Shown: positions 50,629 to 59,922 of the stretch, one piece after another
Numbering within the stretch: the stretch's first letter is position 1
Layout: each line of letters begins with the position of its first letter
Assembly (NCBI GenBank): GCA_965372405.1
Contig: CBDVCE010000018.1
Location: 4,640-68,639 of the forward strand
Origin: Sunxiuqinia sp965372405
Lineage (GTDB): Bacteria; Bacteroidota; Bacteroidia; Bacteroidales; Prolixibacteraceae
Reading direction: 5' to 3'
Length of the DNA stretch: 64,000 nt
The notes under the pieces: generated by a model
Databases searched by the model: none
What the model saw: the letters and a program-made list of their open reading frames with translations, nothing else
What the model was told of the DNA's origin: nothing
Made by a program: the position numbers and the translations under genes

Positions 50629-51246
50629 TTAAGACTTAACTTCTACAAACTGTGGGTTTTTCATAATACGCTCTGAAAGATCGTCCATTTTTTCGTGCCA
50701 TCTATTTGCAAACATTAAGCACTGAATTTTTTTAGATCCATCAGCTATTCGATAAACCACAGGATGATGACGGTTTGGAAAGATTGTTTCTGCGTCATCA
50801 ACGACCAAAAGTTTTAATTTAGTGCTTGGAATTCCAGTATTACTCAAAAGTTCATTAATGCGTTTGGGTGTTCCAATTAAGATGTCTAACCCTTCGTAAA
50901 TACAATCCTTTTGAAATTGCAGATTGCCATGGTCAAATACGGTAAAAGTGCGCAGGTTGGTATGTTTTCCAAGAATTTCGAATTGTTCTTCCAGCTCAAA
51001 AGCTTTTTCTTTGCTTTCAACCATTATAATAGCGCGTGGTGCCTCTTCAAAAGCTTTTTTAAGTTGTTGGATAACTCCAATAACAATAGCTGTTGATTTT
51101 CCTGAACCTTCTGGAGCAATGACAAATAGGTCTCCTCCTGATTTTATCTTCGGCATACAATTGGTCTGGATTTCTTTTGGTTCTTTATCAAAACCAGCAT
51201 CAATTATTCCGCTAACCAACTCCGGACTTAGTTTCTTTAATTTCAT
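50629..51246 (-). CDS. Stand-alone DEAD-box RecA1-like domain, no C-terminal helicase domain
   Basis: A 205-residue protein that covers only the first helicase domain. A Q-motif-like FDKEPKEIQTNCMP, motif I APEGSGKST (Lys50), a Ib-like DILIGTPKRINELL and motif II VDDAE are seen. The usual DEAD is DDAE and the SAT motif is replaced by LMFANR; the second RecA domain (motifs IV-VI) is absent, with a normal stop. It can bind nucleotide but is unlikely to unwind RNA alone. A cold-shock protein gene is divergent from it, which suggests an RNA-related role. Confidence 0.85.
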   Translation of the reverse strand: MKLKKLSPELVSGIIDAGFDKEPKEIQTNCMPKIKSGGDLFVIAPEGSGKSTAIVIGVIQQLKKAFEEAPRAIIMVESKEKAFELEEQFEILGKHTNLRTFTVFDHGNLQFQKDCIYEGLDILIGTPKRINELLSNTGIPSTKLKLLVVDDAETIFPNRHHPVVYRIADGSKKIQCLMFANRWHEKMDDLSERIMKNPQFVEVKS

Positions 51247-51267
51247 TTCTTAATATTCGTTGCCCCG

Positions 51268-51275
51268 CAAAAGTA
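51268..51275 (-). promoter_or_regulatory. -7 promoter element for the DEAD-box-like gene
   Basis: On the minus strand TACTTTTG fits TAnnTTTG, 21 bp before the start codon. No clear -33 partner was seen. Confidence 0.55.
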
Positions 51276-51454
51276 TAAAAATATATTTTGTCGATTGCTG
51301 CTATATCCTCTAACCAGCCAATCATATTGAAAGACCCGTTATTATCTTCATGTATCATGTCAACAAATTGAAAACGACTTAAAAATACTTAGTCCCTTCA
51401 TTTTAGATGGATATCACCTATAATAATCGATTTTTTAGATATGAAAAAAACCAA

Positions 51455-51484
51455 TTGTAAAATCTAGAAATTAAATGTAACTTG
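51455..51484 (+). promoter_or_regulatory. Promoter-like element for the cold-shock gene
   Basis: TTG (51455-51457), 20 bp and TAACTTG (51478-51484), a one-T-short -7 box, lie 22 bp before the ATG. The match is imperfect. Confidence 0.4.
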
Positions 51485-51506
51485 CACGAAATTAATTATT
51501 ACAATA

Positions 51507-51698
51507 ATGAATAAAGGAACAGTTAAGTTTTTTAACGAATCAAAAGGTTTTGGTTTTATTAAAGATTCTGAATCTTCAGAAGAGTATTTCGTTCACGTAA
51601 GTGGTATTAAAGAAGTTATTAGAGAAGATGATGAAGTTGAGTTCGATCTTCAAGATGGAAAAAAAGGATTGAATGCCGTAAATGTAAGAGTAGTATAG
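51507..51698 (+). CDS. CspA-family cold-shock protein
   Basis: A 63-residue single cold-shock domain. MNKGTVKFFNESKGFGFIKD holds RNP1 (KGFGFI), followed by EYFVHVSGI as RNP2, and EDDEVEFDLQDGKKGLNAVNV closes the barrel. Such proteins bind single-stranded RNA and DNA as RNA chaperones. The gene is divergent from the DEAD-box-like gene; cold-shock proteins and DEAD-box proteins often act together on RNA, but that link is only inferred here. A strong terminator follows. Confidence 0.95.
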   Translation: MNKGTVKFFNESKGFGFIKDSESSEEYFVHVSGIKEVIREDDEVEFDLQDGKKGLNAVNVRVV

Positions 51699-51723
51699 CA
51701 CAACATATTAACTACATTTTTTT

Positions 51724-51754
51724 AAAAAAGTCCCTCTAACCGAGGGACTTTTTT
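51724..51754. terminator. Bidirectional terminator between csp and mnmE
   Basis: A 13-bp perfect pair (AAAAAAGTCCCTC and GAGGGACTTTTTT) around TAACC. A-run and T-run on the two sides let it serve both convergent genes. Confidence 0.92.
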
Positions 51755-53162
51755 ATTTTCCGATACAGAAGTTTTTAAAGATATGCCCTAGAATTTCGTC
51801 AGTTGATATTTCTCCAGTAATTTCACCCAGATAATGCAAGCATTCGCGAATATCTTGTGCCAGAAAATCACCTGAAATTCCCGTCTCCAATCCATTGTTG
51901 ACACGCAATACTGCTTCATGTGCATTTTTAAGGGCTTCGAAGTGGCGAAGGTTAGTTACAATAACATCTTCAGATTCCATCTGTCCAATACCTGCATTTT
52001 CTTTGAGCAGTTCAATTAGGCTTTCCATATTTTGTCTGCCTTTTGCAGAAATAAAAACGATATCTTCATTGTCAGCTAACTCAACAGAAGAAAGTAGTCC
52101 ATTAATTTTTTCTCGTCCTCCTAAATCAGCTTTGTTACCAACGATGATTAATTGCTGAGAATCAATTCGATCTCTAATTTTTTGCAATCGTTCGGTCATT
52201 AATTCAACCGGATTATTTAAATCGAGTACAAGTAGTACAATTGTAGCCTGATCAAGCTTGTTATATGTGCGCTCAATACCAATAGTTTCAATTTCATCGA
52301 CCGTTTCTCGAATTCCTGCTGTATCAAAGAATCGGAAAGCAGTTCCATCAATATTTATAACATCCTCAATTACATCACGGGTAGTACCATGGATATCTGA
52401 CACAATTGCTTTTTCTTCGTTTAAAATGGCATTGAGTAGGGTAGACTTACCTACATTGGTTTCTCCAACAATCGATACAGGGATGCCGTTTTTAATTGCA
52501 TTACCTAATTGAAAGGAATTTGCCAATTTGCCAATTAATTGCTCAATCTTATTGGTAAGTTTAACCAAGTCTCCACGATCAGCAAATTCTACATCTTCTT
52601 CACCAAAATCAAGCTCCAGTTCAACCATAGCTATAAAGTGCAACAACTGCTCCCGCAAACTGCTGATCTCTTTTGAAAAGCCACCACGCATTTGTGAAAG
52701 CGCCAATTTATGAGCAGATGCGTTGGTTGAAGCAATTAAGTCAGCAACTGCCTCGGCCTGTGAAAGATCCATCTTTCCATTCAGAAATGCACGTTGTGTA
52801 AATTCACCTGGCTTAGCCATTCTCGCACCATTCTTTAATAGCAGTTCTAATATCCGTTGCTGTATGTAAACGGCTCCATGACACCCAATCTCAACTATAT
52901 CTTCTCCTGTAAAAGAGTGGGGGGCTTTAAATAGATTAACCAATACTTCATCTATCACTTCAATACCATCCTTAATTTCGCCATAGTGAATAGAATTTGC
53001 CGGCTGCTCTACTAGTTTCTTTGCTTTCTTTTTTGATTGGAAAACTTTATCTGTGATTTGAATAGCTTCTTCGCCTGAAAGTCTGATAGTTGCAATAGCA
53101 CCCATTCCCGGAGCTGTTGCAATGGCACATATGGTAGATTGATCAATCATTTTGAGTTTCAT
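51753..53162 (-). CDS. mnmE: tRNA modification GTPase MnmE (TrmE)
   Basis: A 469-residue enzyme that with MnmG builds the cmnm5/nm5 group at U34 of tRNAs. The N-terminal folate-binding domain starts at STICAIATAPGMGAIATIRLSG, the G domain is inserted in the helical part (GETNVGKSTLLNAIL, DTAGIRETVDEIETIG, VGNKAD), and the protein ends in FCIGK, with the conserved Cys motif. The ATG at 53162 is used; an in-frame ATG four codons on is a near-equal choice. mnmG is not in the window. Confidence 0.97.
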   Translation of the reverse strand: MKLKMIDQSTICAIATAPGMGAIATIRLSGEEAIQITDKVFQSKKKAKKLVEQPANSIHYGEIKDGIEVIDEVLVNLFKAPHSFTGEDIVEIGCHGAVYIQQRILELLLKNGARMAKPGEFTQRAFLNGKMDLSQAEAVADLIASTNASAHKLALSQMRGGFSKEISSLREQLLHFIAMVELELDFGEEDVEFADRGDLVKLTNKIEQLIGKLANSFQLGNAIKNGIPVSIVGETNVGKSTLLNAILNEEKAIVSDIHGTTRDVIEDVINIDGTAFRFFDTAGIRETVDEIETIGIERTYNKLDQATIVLLVLDLNNPVELMTERLQKIRDRIDSQQLIIVGNKADLGGREKINGLLSSVELADNEDIVFISAKGRQNMESLIELLKENAGIGQMESEDVIVTNLRHFEALKNAHEAVLRVNNGLETGISGDFLAQDIRECLHYLGEITGEISTDEILGHIFKNFCIGK

Positions 53163-53408
53163 TATATTACATGACGAGCAAACTTTTCGTTCTAATTTTG
53201 GTATTTAAACCATATACAACTATTGAAAGCCTGATCATTATATTTATTTGTTTGCAAATGTATTATAAGATAGTCTTCAAATGAAATCTTCGTAGCATGA
53301 TTTGTTATTTTTTAAATATTCTGATTATTTTTTCGATGTACTTTAAAAAGGATATGTTTATATAAACATGAACAATTCCAAATTGAATAAAGCTTAAATG
53401 AATTTTAT

Positions 53409-53416
53409 TACATTTG
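53409..53416 (+). promoter_or_regulatory. -7 promoter element for fabG
   Basis: TACATTTG fits TAnnTTTG, 32 bp before the fabG ATG. Confidence 0.55.
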
Positions 53417-53448
53417 CTCTGCAAAATAAACTTCGAAAAAAAGAATAA

Positions 53449-54195
53449 ATGAAATTATTAGAAGGAAAAACAGCTATTATAACGGGTGCTTCCCGTGGAA
53501 TTGGTAAAGCAATTGCTATAAAATTTGCACAAGAAGGATGTAATATCGCTTTTACTGATTTGTTTGATGATGAGAATATGAAAGCTACTGAAGCTGAATT
53601 AAATGCTTTTGGCGTAAAAGCTAAAGGATATGCTTCAAATGCAGCCAATTATGAAGATACAGATAAAGTAGTTACTGAAATAGTTAAAGAATTTGGAAGC
53701 ATTGATGCTCTAGTAAACAATGCTGGTATTACTAAAGATACTTTATTAATGCGCATGACGGAAGAGCAATGGGACGCGGTTATTACTGTGAATCTGAAAT
53801 CAGTTTTTAATTTTACAAAAGCAGCACAACGCACCATGTTAAAGCAACGTTCGGGTTCAATTATTAACCTAAGCTCTGTTGTTGGTGTAAGTGGTAATGC
53901 TGGCCAGTCAAATTACTCAGCTTCTAAAGCAGGCATTCTTGGTTTTACCAAATCTATTGCTAAAGAATTAGGCTCAAGAGGCATTCGTAGTAATGCAATT
54001 GCTCCTGGTTTTATTATTACTGAAATGACTGGACAGATTCCAGAAGAATCACGCAAGGCATGGGAAGCAAATATTCCTATGAAACGTGGCGGAACTCCTG
54101 AAGAGGTTGCGAAGACTGCATTATTCCTGGCTTCTGATCTTTCAAGCTACGTAAGCGGACAAGTGATTAATGTGTGTGGAGCAATGAATACCTAA
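53449..54195 (+). CDS. fabG: 3-oxoacyl-[acyl-carrier-protein] reductase
   Basis: A 248-residue short-chain dehydrogenase. The NADP loop is TGASRGIGKAIAIKFA, NNAG is in ALVNNAGITKDTLLMRM, the catalytic Ser is in SIINLSSVVGVSGNAGQ and Tyr/Lys in QSNYSASKAGI. The pattern ITKDTLLMRMTEEQWD and the ending YVSGQVINVCGAM are close to FabG of fatty-acid synthesis. It stands alone, not in a fab cluster. A general SDR role is the alternative, but the FabG signature is strong. Confidence 0.93.
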   Translation: MKLLEGKTAIITGASRGIGKAIAIKFAQEGCNIAFTDLFDDENMKATEAELNAFGVKAKGYASNAANYEDTDKVVTEIVKEFGSIDALVNNAGITKDTLLMRMTEEQWDAVITVNLKSVFNFTKAAQRTMLKQRSGSIINLSSVVGVSGNAGQSNYSASKAGILGFTKSIAKELGSRGIRSNAIAPGFIITEMTGQIPEESRKAWEANIPMKRGGTPEEVAKTALFLASDLSSYVSGQVINVCGAMNT

Positions 54196-54220
54196 TAAAA
54201 ATCACAAGAATTATATATAG

Positions 54221-54249
54221 ACCGTCCTTCAAAAGAGGGCGGTTTTTTT
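54221..54249 (+). terminator. Intrinsic terminator after fabG
   Basis: ACCGTCC and GGGCGGT pair around a loop with one wobble, and a seven-base T-run follows. Confidence 0.85.
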
Positions 54250-54278
54250 AATTTATATCTAGCCAATTCTACTTTAAA

Positions 54279-55154
54279 ATGACAACACTTTTTATTGGTT
54301 TATCAACTTTAGATATTCAGTATTTTGTTGATGAATTTCCATTATCGAACATTAAGATAAAAACCGAAGAGCCAAACCTCCTGATTGGAGGTCCAGCGAC
54401 AAATGCTGCTGTGGCAAATTCGTTCTTGGGTGGAGAGTCAGTTTTGCTAAGTGGAGTAGGGAATAGTCCTTTTAAAGAAATGTTTGCTAATGATTTTGAA
54501 GAGTGCAATATAAAGCATATTGACTTTTACGATGGTCACAAACAACTTCCAGTTTTGGCTTCTGTAATTACATCTAAAACTAATGGTGACCGAAATATCT
54601 TCACCTACAATCCAAGTGCAAACGGTTTTAAAATTGATCCCATAAAAGTATTTGATGAAATTCGTCCATCCCAAGTTTTAATTGATGGCTTTTACCCAGA
54701 AATTGCAATTCCATTGTGCAAACTTGCGAACGAGATGAATATTCCTGTAGTATTTGACGGAGGCAGTTGGAAACCACACCTAATAGAAATGCTTTCTTAC
54801 GTTGATTATGCTATTTGTTCTGCGAATTTTCATTCTCCAGAGTGCAAAACAACAATTGATGTGATTGATTTTTTAAAAGAAGAAGGTATTTCTAAAATTG
54901 CGATAACAAATGGCTCTGAGCGGTTCTCTTTTGAAGATCAAAATGAGAAAGGAGAGATTGAGGTTCCATTAATAAAAGCTGTTGATACTCTTGGTGCTGG
55001 AGACTTTTTTCATGGTGCTTTTTGTTTTTTTATCCTACTCGGTAATTCTTTTAAGTACGCACTAGAACAAGCCTCTTTTGTTGCTGCAAAAAGCTGCGAA
55101 TATCCCGGAACTCGTGAATGGTTAAAGAAACTAGAAAAAGAAACTTTTCTTTGA
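54279..55154 (+). CDS. PfkB-family carbohydrate kinase
   Basis: A 291-residue ribokinase-fold kinase. The N-terminal GGPATNAAVANSFLGG and GVGNSPFKEMFANDFEE are the substrate-side motifs and the C-terminal DTLGAGDFFHGAFC with GAGD is the PfkB signature 2. Substrates in this family include ribose, fructose, adenosine and other sugars; this one cannot be assigned. It starts 30 bp after the fabG terminator. The sensor phosphatase gene follows after 47 bp. Confidence 0.9.
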   Translation: MTTLFIGLSTLDIQYFVDEFPLSNIKIKTEEPNLLIGGPATNAAVANSFLGGESVLLSGVGNSPFKEMFANDFEECNIKHIDFYDGHKQLPVLASVITSKTNGDRNIFTYNPSANGFKIDPIKVFDEIRPSQVLIDGFYPEIAIPLCKLANEMNIPVVFDGGSWKPHLIEMLSYVDYAICSANFHSPECKTTIDVIDFLKEEGISKIAITNGSERFSFEDQNEKGEIEVPLIKAVDTLGAGDFFHGAFCFFILLGNSFKYALEQASFVAAKSCEYPGTREWLKKLEKETFL

Positions 55155-55201
55155 TAATCATTTTCGTTAACTTGTATTAAAATCTTGTTGTCAATTTTCA
55201 C

Positions 55202-57115
55202 ATGGAAAAACGAAGCATAGCCTTTCGACTCAGCCTCTACATTATTTTAGCTGTTAGTACTGTAATTACTTTGGTTGTCTATTTAAATTACGACTTCAGT
55301 AAAAAAGTACTGATGCAAAATATTGAGAAAGCTGCTGTCCATCAATCCGGTTTGATTATTAATCATGTGTCCGGACAAATTATTGCGACTCAGGAGATTA
55401 GTAAAAATGTAGTCAATCAGGCTTCTTATTATTTGTCTAATAATGATTTAGATCTATTCCTGACCGGTGTTGTCAAGGCCAATCCTATTATTTATGGTAT
55501 TCATGCTGAAGTCAGCCCCACTGATCAAATAAAAAAAACCAGTATTTCGGTTATTCGATCAGACGATGAAATCCGTCTATCAAATGATCAAGATTTTTGC
55601 ATGAATTATCGTTTTCCTGAAATAGTAAAAAATCTAGATAAAAAAGGGAAGTGGTCACAACCTTTTTACTGCAATAAGCTTGACAGCACTTTATTGATCT
55701 CGTATTTCCAGAGTATTTTTACTCCAAAAGGTGAAAAAATTGGTTTTATATCCAGTGAGGTAAGTTTAAATTTTCTAGACAAAATTGTTTCTAATATTGA
55801 AGTTGGAGAACGGGGGTTTTCTTTCATTGTATCAGAGAGTGGTGAATATATCACGCATCCTATGAAAGATTGGATTATGCAACGCAATATTTTTGATGTA
55901 CCTGATGAAATATTTAAAGAAGACATAAATTCATATCTAAAAACCATAAAAGAAAAAGGTTCTGTAACCGGATATGCTTTTCCTGAAATACTCAATTATG
56001 AAAAAGCTTGGTTTTATGCAGCTCATATTCCACATACCGATTGGTTGATTCTCATTGTTCTGCCTCACAATGAGTTATTTAAAGACTTAAGTGTAATTTT
56101 CAGGAAAATTATTATTGTATCAGCGGTGGGGCTTTTGTTTATATTGCTTGTTATTGTTCTTCTATTTAAGCAAATGTTATCTCCATTAATGCAGATGATT
56201 CGTTCAATTCAAAAGTTCAGCTTTGCAGAACGAGCAAAAAAAGGAAAAGGAAATGAGCTTCAACTGCTGAATGAAAGCCTTAACGCTTTTCAGCAGCAAT
56301 ATCAACTCTATCTTAAAGAACAAAATCAAAGTAGAAAAGATAGAAGGAAATATGAACGGGATTTAAAATCTGCTAAGGAAATTCAGACTTCAATTATCCC
56401 CGTATCTGATGCTAAATTTCCAAAGGAGAAATGTGTTGAACTTTATGCAGAACTTCATCCTGCTGAAAGTATTGGTGGCGACCTTTATGATTATTTCTTT
56501 ATTGATTCATCCCATTTGCTTTTTTCAATGGGCGATGTTTCAGGAAAAGGAATTCCTGCAGCACTTTTTATGGCTGTAGCTCATACCGTTATAAAAAGTA
56601 AAGCAACTGTTTTATCTGCCAGTGATATTATGAAATTGGCCAATGAAGAGTTGTCAAAACAGAATATTAATCAACATTTCCTTACCTTATTTATTGGTAT
56701 TTTGAATATTGATACAGGTGAGCTAAGTTATAGTAATGCTGCCCATAATTATCCGTATATCTTAAGAGGTGAATTAGAAATTGAGGTACTCGACATTGCT
56801 CATGGATTGCCTTTAGGTGTTTATGCAAATAAAGAATATTCTGAAGATAAACTTATTCTGGAAAAGGGAGATTCTATTGTTTTATATACTGACGGTGTTA
56901 CAGACTGTAAAGATGAAAGTGAACAAACTTATGGTGTAGAGCGATTATTTAGTAATGTTGGTTCATTACTTGAATTACGACCAAAAGAGATTATTAAACG
57001 AATCATGAAAAGCTTAAAACTCTTTAAAGGCGAAGCAAAACAGACCGACGATATAAGCTTAATGGTGGTTCGGTATTTGGGTAAAGAAACAAAGCATAAA
57101 AAAACCGGCGAGTAG
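55202..57115 (+). CDS. Membrane sensor with dCache and SpoIIE/PP2C phosphatase domains
   Basis: A 637-residue signalling protein. A first TM helix (about 10-30), a periplasmic dCache-like domain (about 35-285) with SEVSLNFLDKIVSN and GERGFSFIVSESGEYITHP, and a second TM helix (about 300-325) precede a short linker (HAMP-like, weak) and the PP2C SpoIIE domain. The last has ESIGGDLYDYFF, FSMGDVSGKGIPAALFMA and IVLYTDGVTDCKD, all metal-binding Asp positions present. It would dephosphorylate an anti-sigma or anti-anti-sigma type partner when a ligand is sensed; no such partner is adjacent. It ends in a terminator shared with clpC. Confidence 0.92.
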   Translation: MEKRSIAFRLSLYIILAVSTVITLVVYLNYDFSKKVLMQNIEKAAVHQSGLIINHVSGQIIATQEISKNVVNQASYYLSNNDLDLFLTGVVKANPIIYGIHAEVSPTDQIKKTSISVIRSDDEIRLSNDQDFCMNYRFPEIVKNLDKKGKWSQPFYCNKLDSTLLISYFQSIFTPKGEKIGFISSEVSLNFLDKIVSNIEVGERGFSFIVSESGEYITHPMKDWIMQRNIFDVPDEIFKEDINSYLKTIKEKGSVTGYAFPEILNYEKAWFYAAHIPHTDWLILIVLPHNELFKDLSVIFRKIIIVSAVGLLFILLVIVLLFKQMLSPLMQMIRSIQKFSFAERAKKGKGNELQLLNESLNAFQQQYQLYLKEQNQSRKDRRKYERDLKSAKEIQTSIIPVSDAKFPKEKCVELYAELHPAESIGGDLYDYFFIDSSHLLFSMGDVSGKGIPAALFMAVAHTVIKSKATVLSASDIMKLANEELSKQNINQHFLTLFIGILNIDTGELSYSNAAHNYPYILRGELEIEVLDIAHGLPLGVYANKEYSEDKLILEKGDSIVLYTDGVTDCKDESEQTYGVERLFSNVGSLLELRPKEIIKRIMKSLKLFKGEAKQTDDISLMVVRYLGKETKHKKTGE

Positions 57116-57122
57116 CCGGTTT
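57102..57122. terminator. Terminator between the phosphatase gene and clpC
   Basis: AAACCGGC and GCCGGTTT form a perfect 8-bp stem around GAGTA, with A-run before it. The stop codon of the phosphatase gene (57113-57115) lies in the loop and right arm. The minus-strand T-run makes it a good clpC terminator. Confidence 0.85.
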
Positions 57123-57127
57123 CTATT

Positions 57128-59644
57128 TTAAGTGGCCTTTTTGGTGGCCAATATCTTAATTTTTATTTTCTCTGTTTTCTTATCAAAGCCAATAGAAATT
57201 GTGTCTCCTTCAGATAAAGAAGCTTTAATAATTACTTCGGCCATCTCATCTTCAAGATATTTTTGGATTGCCCGTTTCAACGGTCGTGCCCCATATTGAG
57301 AATCATAACCCTTTTCAGCAATAAAATCTTTAGCAGCTTTTGAAATCTTCAATTTGTAATTCAGGGATGCAACACGATCATAAAGACCTTTCAATTCAAT
57401 ATCGATTATTTCAAAGATATCTTCCTTAGAAAGTGTATTGAACATCACAACATCATCTATCCTATTCAAAAACTCAGGAGCAAATGTACGCTTAAGCGCC
57501 TTTTGTACAATGTATTTAGCATGATCGTTCTCTTCACCAGGTGACTTTTGCGTGGAAAATCCAACACCTCTTCCAAAGTCTTTTAGCTGACGGGATCCAA
57601 TGTTTGAAGTCATGATGATAATCGTATTCTTAAAATCAATCCTTCGTCCCAAGCTATCTGTCAAACGACCTTCATCAAGCACCTGCAATAATAAGTGGAA
57701 AACATCTGGATGTGCTTTCTCAATTTCATCCAACAATACTACGGAATAAGGTTTCCGGCGAACTTTTTCAGTTAGCTGACCGCCTTCTTCATATCCTACA
57801 TATCCTGGAGGAGCACCTACTAACCTGGAAACGGAAAATTTCTCCATGTATTCACTCATATCAATTCTGATCAGTGAATCCATACTGTCAAACAAATATT
57901 TAGCAAGTACTTTTGCAAGTTGTGTTTTTCCAACACCGGTAGGTCCAAGGAATACAAATGAACCAATTGGTTTGTTCGGATCCTTTAATCCAGCACGGTT
58001 ACGTTGAATGGCTTTTACAATCTTTACAATTGCTTCATTCTGGCCAACCACACTACCTTTTAGCTCTGCACCCATGTTCATCAGGCGTTTCCCTTCAGCC
58101 TGAGCAATACGCTGAACAGGAACTCCTGACATCATTGCAACTACTTCAGCAACTTTTTCTTCTGATACAATCTCGCGATGATTAATCAATTCTTTTTCCC
58201 AAGATTCTTTTTCTTCATCGAGTAATTGAAGAAGGTTTTTTTCTTTATCACGGTAACTTGCAGCTACTTCAAAGTTTTGACTTTTAACAGCTTTGATTTT
58301 CTCGTCGCGGGTGATTTCAATTTTCCCTTCAAGTTTTACAATCTTTTCTGGCACATTAATATTTGAAATATGCACCCTTGAACCAGCTTCATCCAATGCA
58401 TCAATAGCTTTGTCTGGAAGATAGCGATCTGTAATATATCGAGAGGTTAATGAAACGCAAGCATTAATAGCTGCATCAGTATAATTTACATTGTGATGCT
58501 CTTCATATCTTTCTTTAATGTTATGAAGGATCTCAACCGTTTCATCCATTGTGGTTGGCTCTACCATTATTTTTTGAAAACGCCTTTCCAATGCACCATC
58601 TTTTTCAATATGTTGACGGTATTCATCAAGGGTAGTAGCACCAATGCATTGAATCTCTCCACGCGCAAGTGCCGGCTTAAGCATGTTTGCCGCATCCAAA
58701 GATCCGGTTGCACCACCTGCACCAACTATGGTGTGGATTTCATCAATAAATAATATAACATTTGTAACCTTGGCAAGCTCATTCAAAATAGCTTTCATCC
58801 GCTCTTCAAATTGTCCACGATACTTAGTACCTGCCACTATTGAAGCAATATCTAAACTAACAACACGCTTGTCAAATAAAACTCTGGAAACTTTTTTCTG
58901 AACGATCCGAATTGCCAAACCTTCAGCAATAGCCGATTTACCAACACCTGGTTCACCAATTAATATTGGATTGTTTTTCTTTCTCCGGGAAAGAATCTGT
59001 GCAAGCCGTTCGATCTCACGCTCACGACCTACAATCGGATCAAGATTATTATCTTCAGCGGCACGGGTAATGTCAATACCAAAATTATCGAGTACCGGAG
59101 TTTCCGATTTTGGGATATTTGTCTTTTTTGAAGAAGAACTGGATGATGGAGGTTTTGCAAAAGCATCATCAGCATCATCATCTTCATCACCAAAGTCAGA
59201 CCTTGCATCAGGTTGTTTATAGTCTTCCAATCTCGATTTCAATATATAATAGTTTATATGAAACTCATTTAAAAGACTTGCAATCGAACTGTCTTTATCT
59301 TTAAGAATTGCAAGCAATAAATGTCCTGTATTAATTGTAGTACTGCTAAAAGCCCTTGCTTCCAAATAAACTAATTTAAGCGCTTTTTCAGCTGATTTTA
59401 AGAGTTGAATAGAAGCTTGCGGATCAATTTCACTTTCTGTACGCAGAATATCTTCAACGGCTTCTTTTATTTCGGTCAAATTGACACCCAAATTTGTTAA
59501 AATGTCAATTGCGATGCCTTCTCCATCTCTCAAAATCCCAAGAAAAATATGCTCGGGTCCAATCTGCTCATTCCCTAGTCTAATCGCTTCTTCACGACTG
59601 TAGGTGAGAACATCTTTTATCCTTGGTGAAAATTGAGAATCCAT
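57128..59644 (-). CDS. clpC: ClpC-type AAA+ protease ATPase
   Basis: An 838-residue Hsp100 ATPase. The N-terminal Clp N repeats (about 1-145) include LGNEQIGPEHIFLGIL and TINTGHLLLAILKD. After a low-complexity Ser/Lys linker comes AAA1 with GEPGVGKSAIAEGLA and VILFIDEIHT, then a UVR-like motif, VKSQNFEVAASYRDKEKNLL, which defines ClpC, then AAA2 with GPTGVGKTQLAK and VLLDEIEKAHPDV. It unfolds substrates for ClpP. No clpP or mcs adaptor gene is beside it. It is divergent from gyrA. Confidence 0.96.
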   Translation of the reverse strand: MDSQFSPRIKDVLTYSREEAIRLGNEQIGPEHIFLGILRDGEGIAIDILTNLGVNLTEIKEAVEDILRTESEIDPQASIQLLKSAEKALKLVYLEARAFSSTTINTGHLLLAILKDKDSSIASLLNEFHINYYILKSRLEDYKQPDARSDFGDEDDDADDAFAKPPSSSSSSKKTNIPKSETPVLDNFGIDITRAAEDNNLDPIVGREREIERLAQILSRRKKNNPILIGEPGVGKSAIAEGLAIRIVQKKVSRVLFDKRVVSLDIASIVAGTKYRGQFEERMKAILNELAKVTNVILFIDEIHTIVGAGGATGSLDAANMLKPALARGEIQCIGATTLDEYRQHIEKDGALERRFQKIMVEPTTMDETVEILHNIKERYEEHHNVNYTDAAINACVSLTSRYITDRYLPDKAIDALDEAGSRVHISNINVPEKIVKLEGKIEITRDEKIKAVKSQNFEVAASYRDKEKNLLQLLDEEKESWEKELINHREIVSEEKVAEVVAMMSGVPVQRIAQAEGKRLMNMGAELKGSVVGQNEAIVKIVKAIQRNRAGLKDPNKPIGSFVFLGPTGVGKTQLAKVLAKYLFDSMDSLIRIDMSEYMEKFSVSRLVGAPPGYVGYEEGGQLTEKVRRKPYSVVLLDEIEKAHPDVFHLLLQVLDEGRLTDSLGRRIDFKNTIIIMTSNIGSRQLKDFGRGVGFSTQKSPGEENDHAKYIVQKALKRTFAPEFLNRIDDVVMFNTLSKEDIFEIIDIELKGLYDRVASLNYKLKISKAAKDFIAEKGYDSQYGARPLKRAIQKYLEDEMAEVIIKASLSEGDTISIGFDKKTEKIKIKILATKKAT

Positions 59645-59861
59645 AATAATAATACTTTACAGTGTTAAAGTTCTTTCAATAACAAAAACTATTCCGAAAT
59701 GTTGATTTGTCAAATCATCACGAATATAATCTTTCAAACCTAAAATTACATATTATTTGATAAAGGGTATATTTAAAATACTGATTTTTTGAACATTGTA
59801 TTGTTAAAATCTTCTCAATTTAGACACACTAAAAACAGCAGAAAATGACTTGTTTAATAAG

Positions 59862-59877
59862 TATTTTTGTATTTTTG
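59862..59877 (+). promoter_or_regulatory. Two consecutive -7 boxes for gyrA
   Basis: TATTTTTG occurs twice back to back (59862-59869, 59870-59877), each fitting TAnnTTTG. A TTG at 59850-59852 is 17 bp before the second one. Confidence 0.6.
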
Positions 59878-59908
59878 TGAGTCGAAATTTTTTATACCAA
59901 ATTGCTAC

Positions 59909-59917
59909 AAAAGGAGG
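59909..59917 (+). promoter_or_regulatory. Strong Shine-Dalgarno of gyrA
   Basis: AAAAGGAGG lies 5 bp before the ATG. Such a full anti-SD match is rare in Bacteroidetes and among the genes in this window, and it fixes the start. Confidence 0.8.
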
Positions 59918-59922
59918 ATTAA

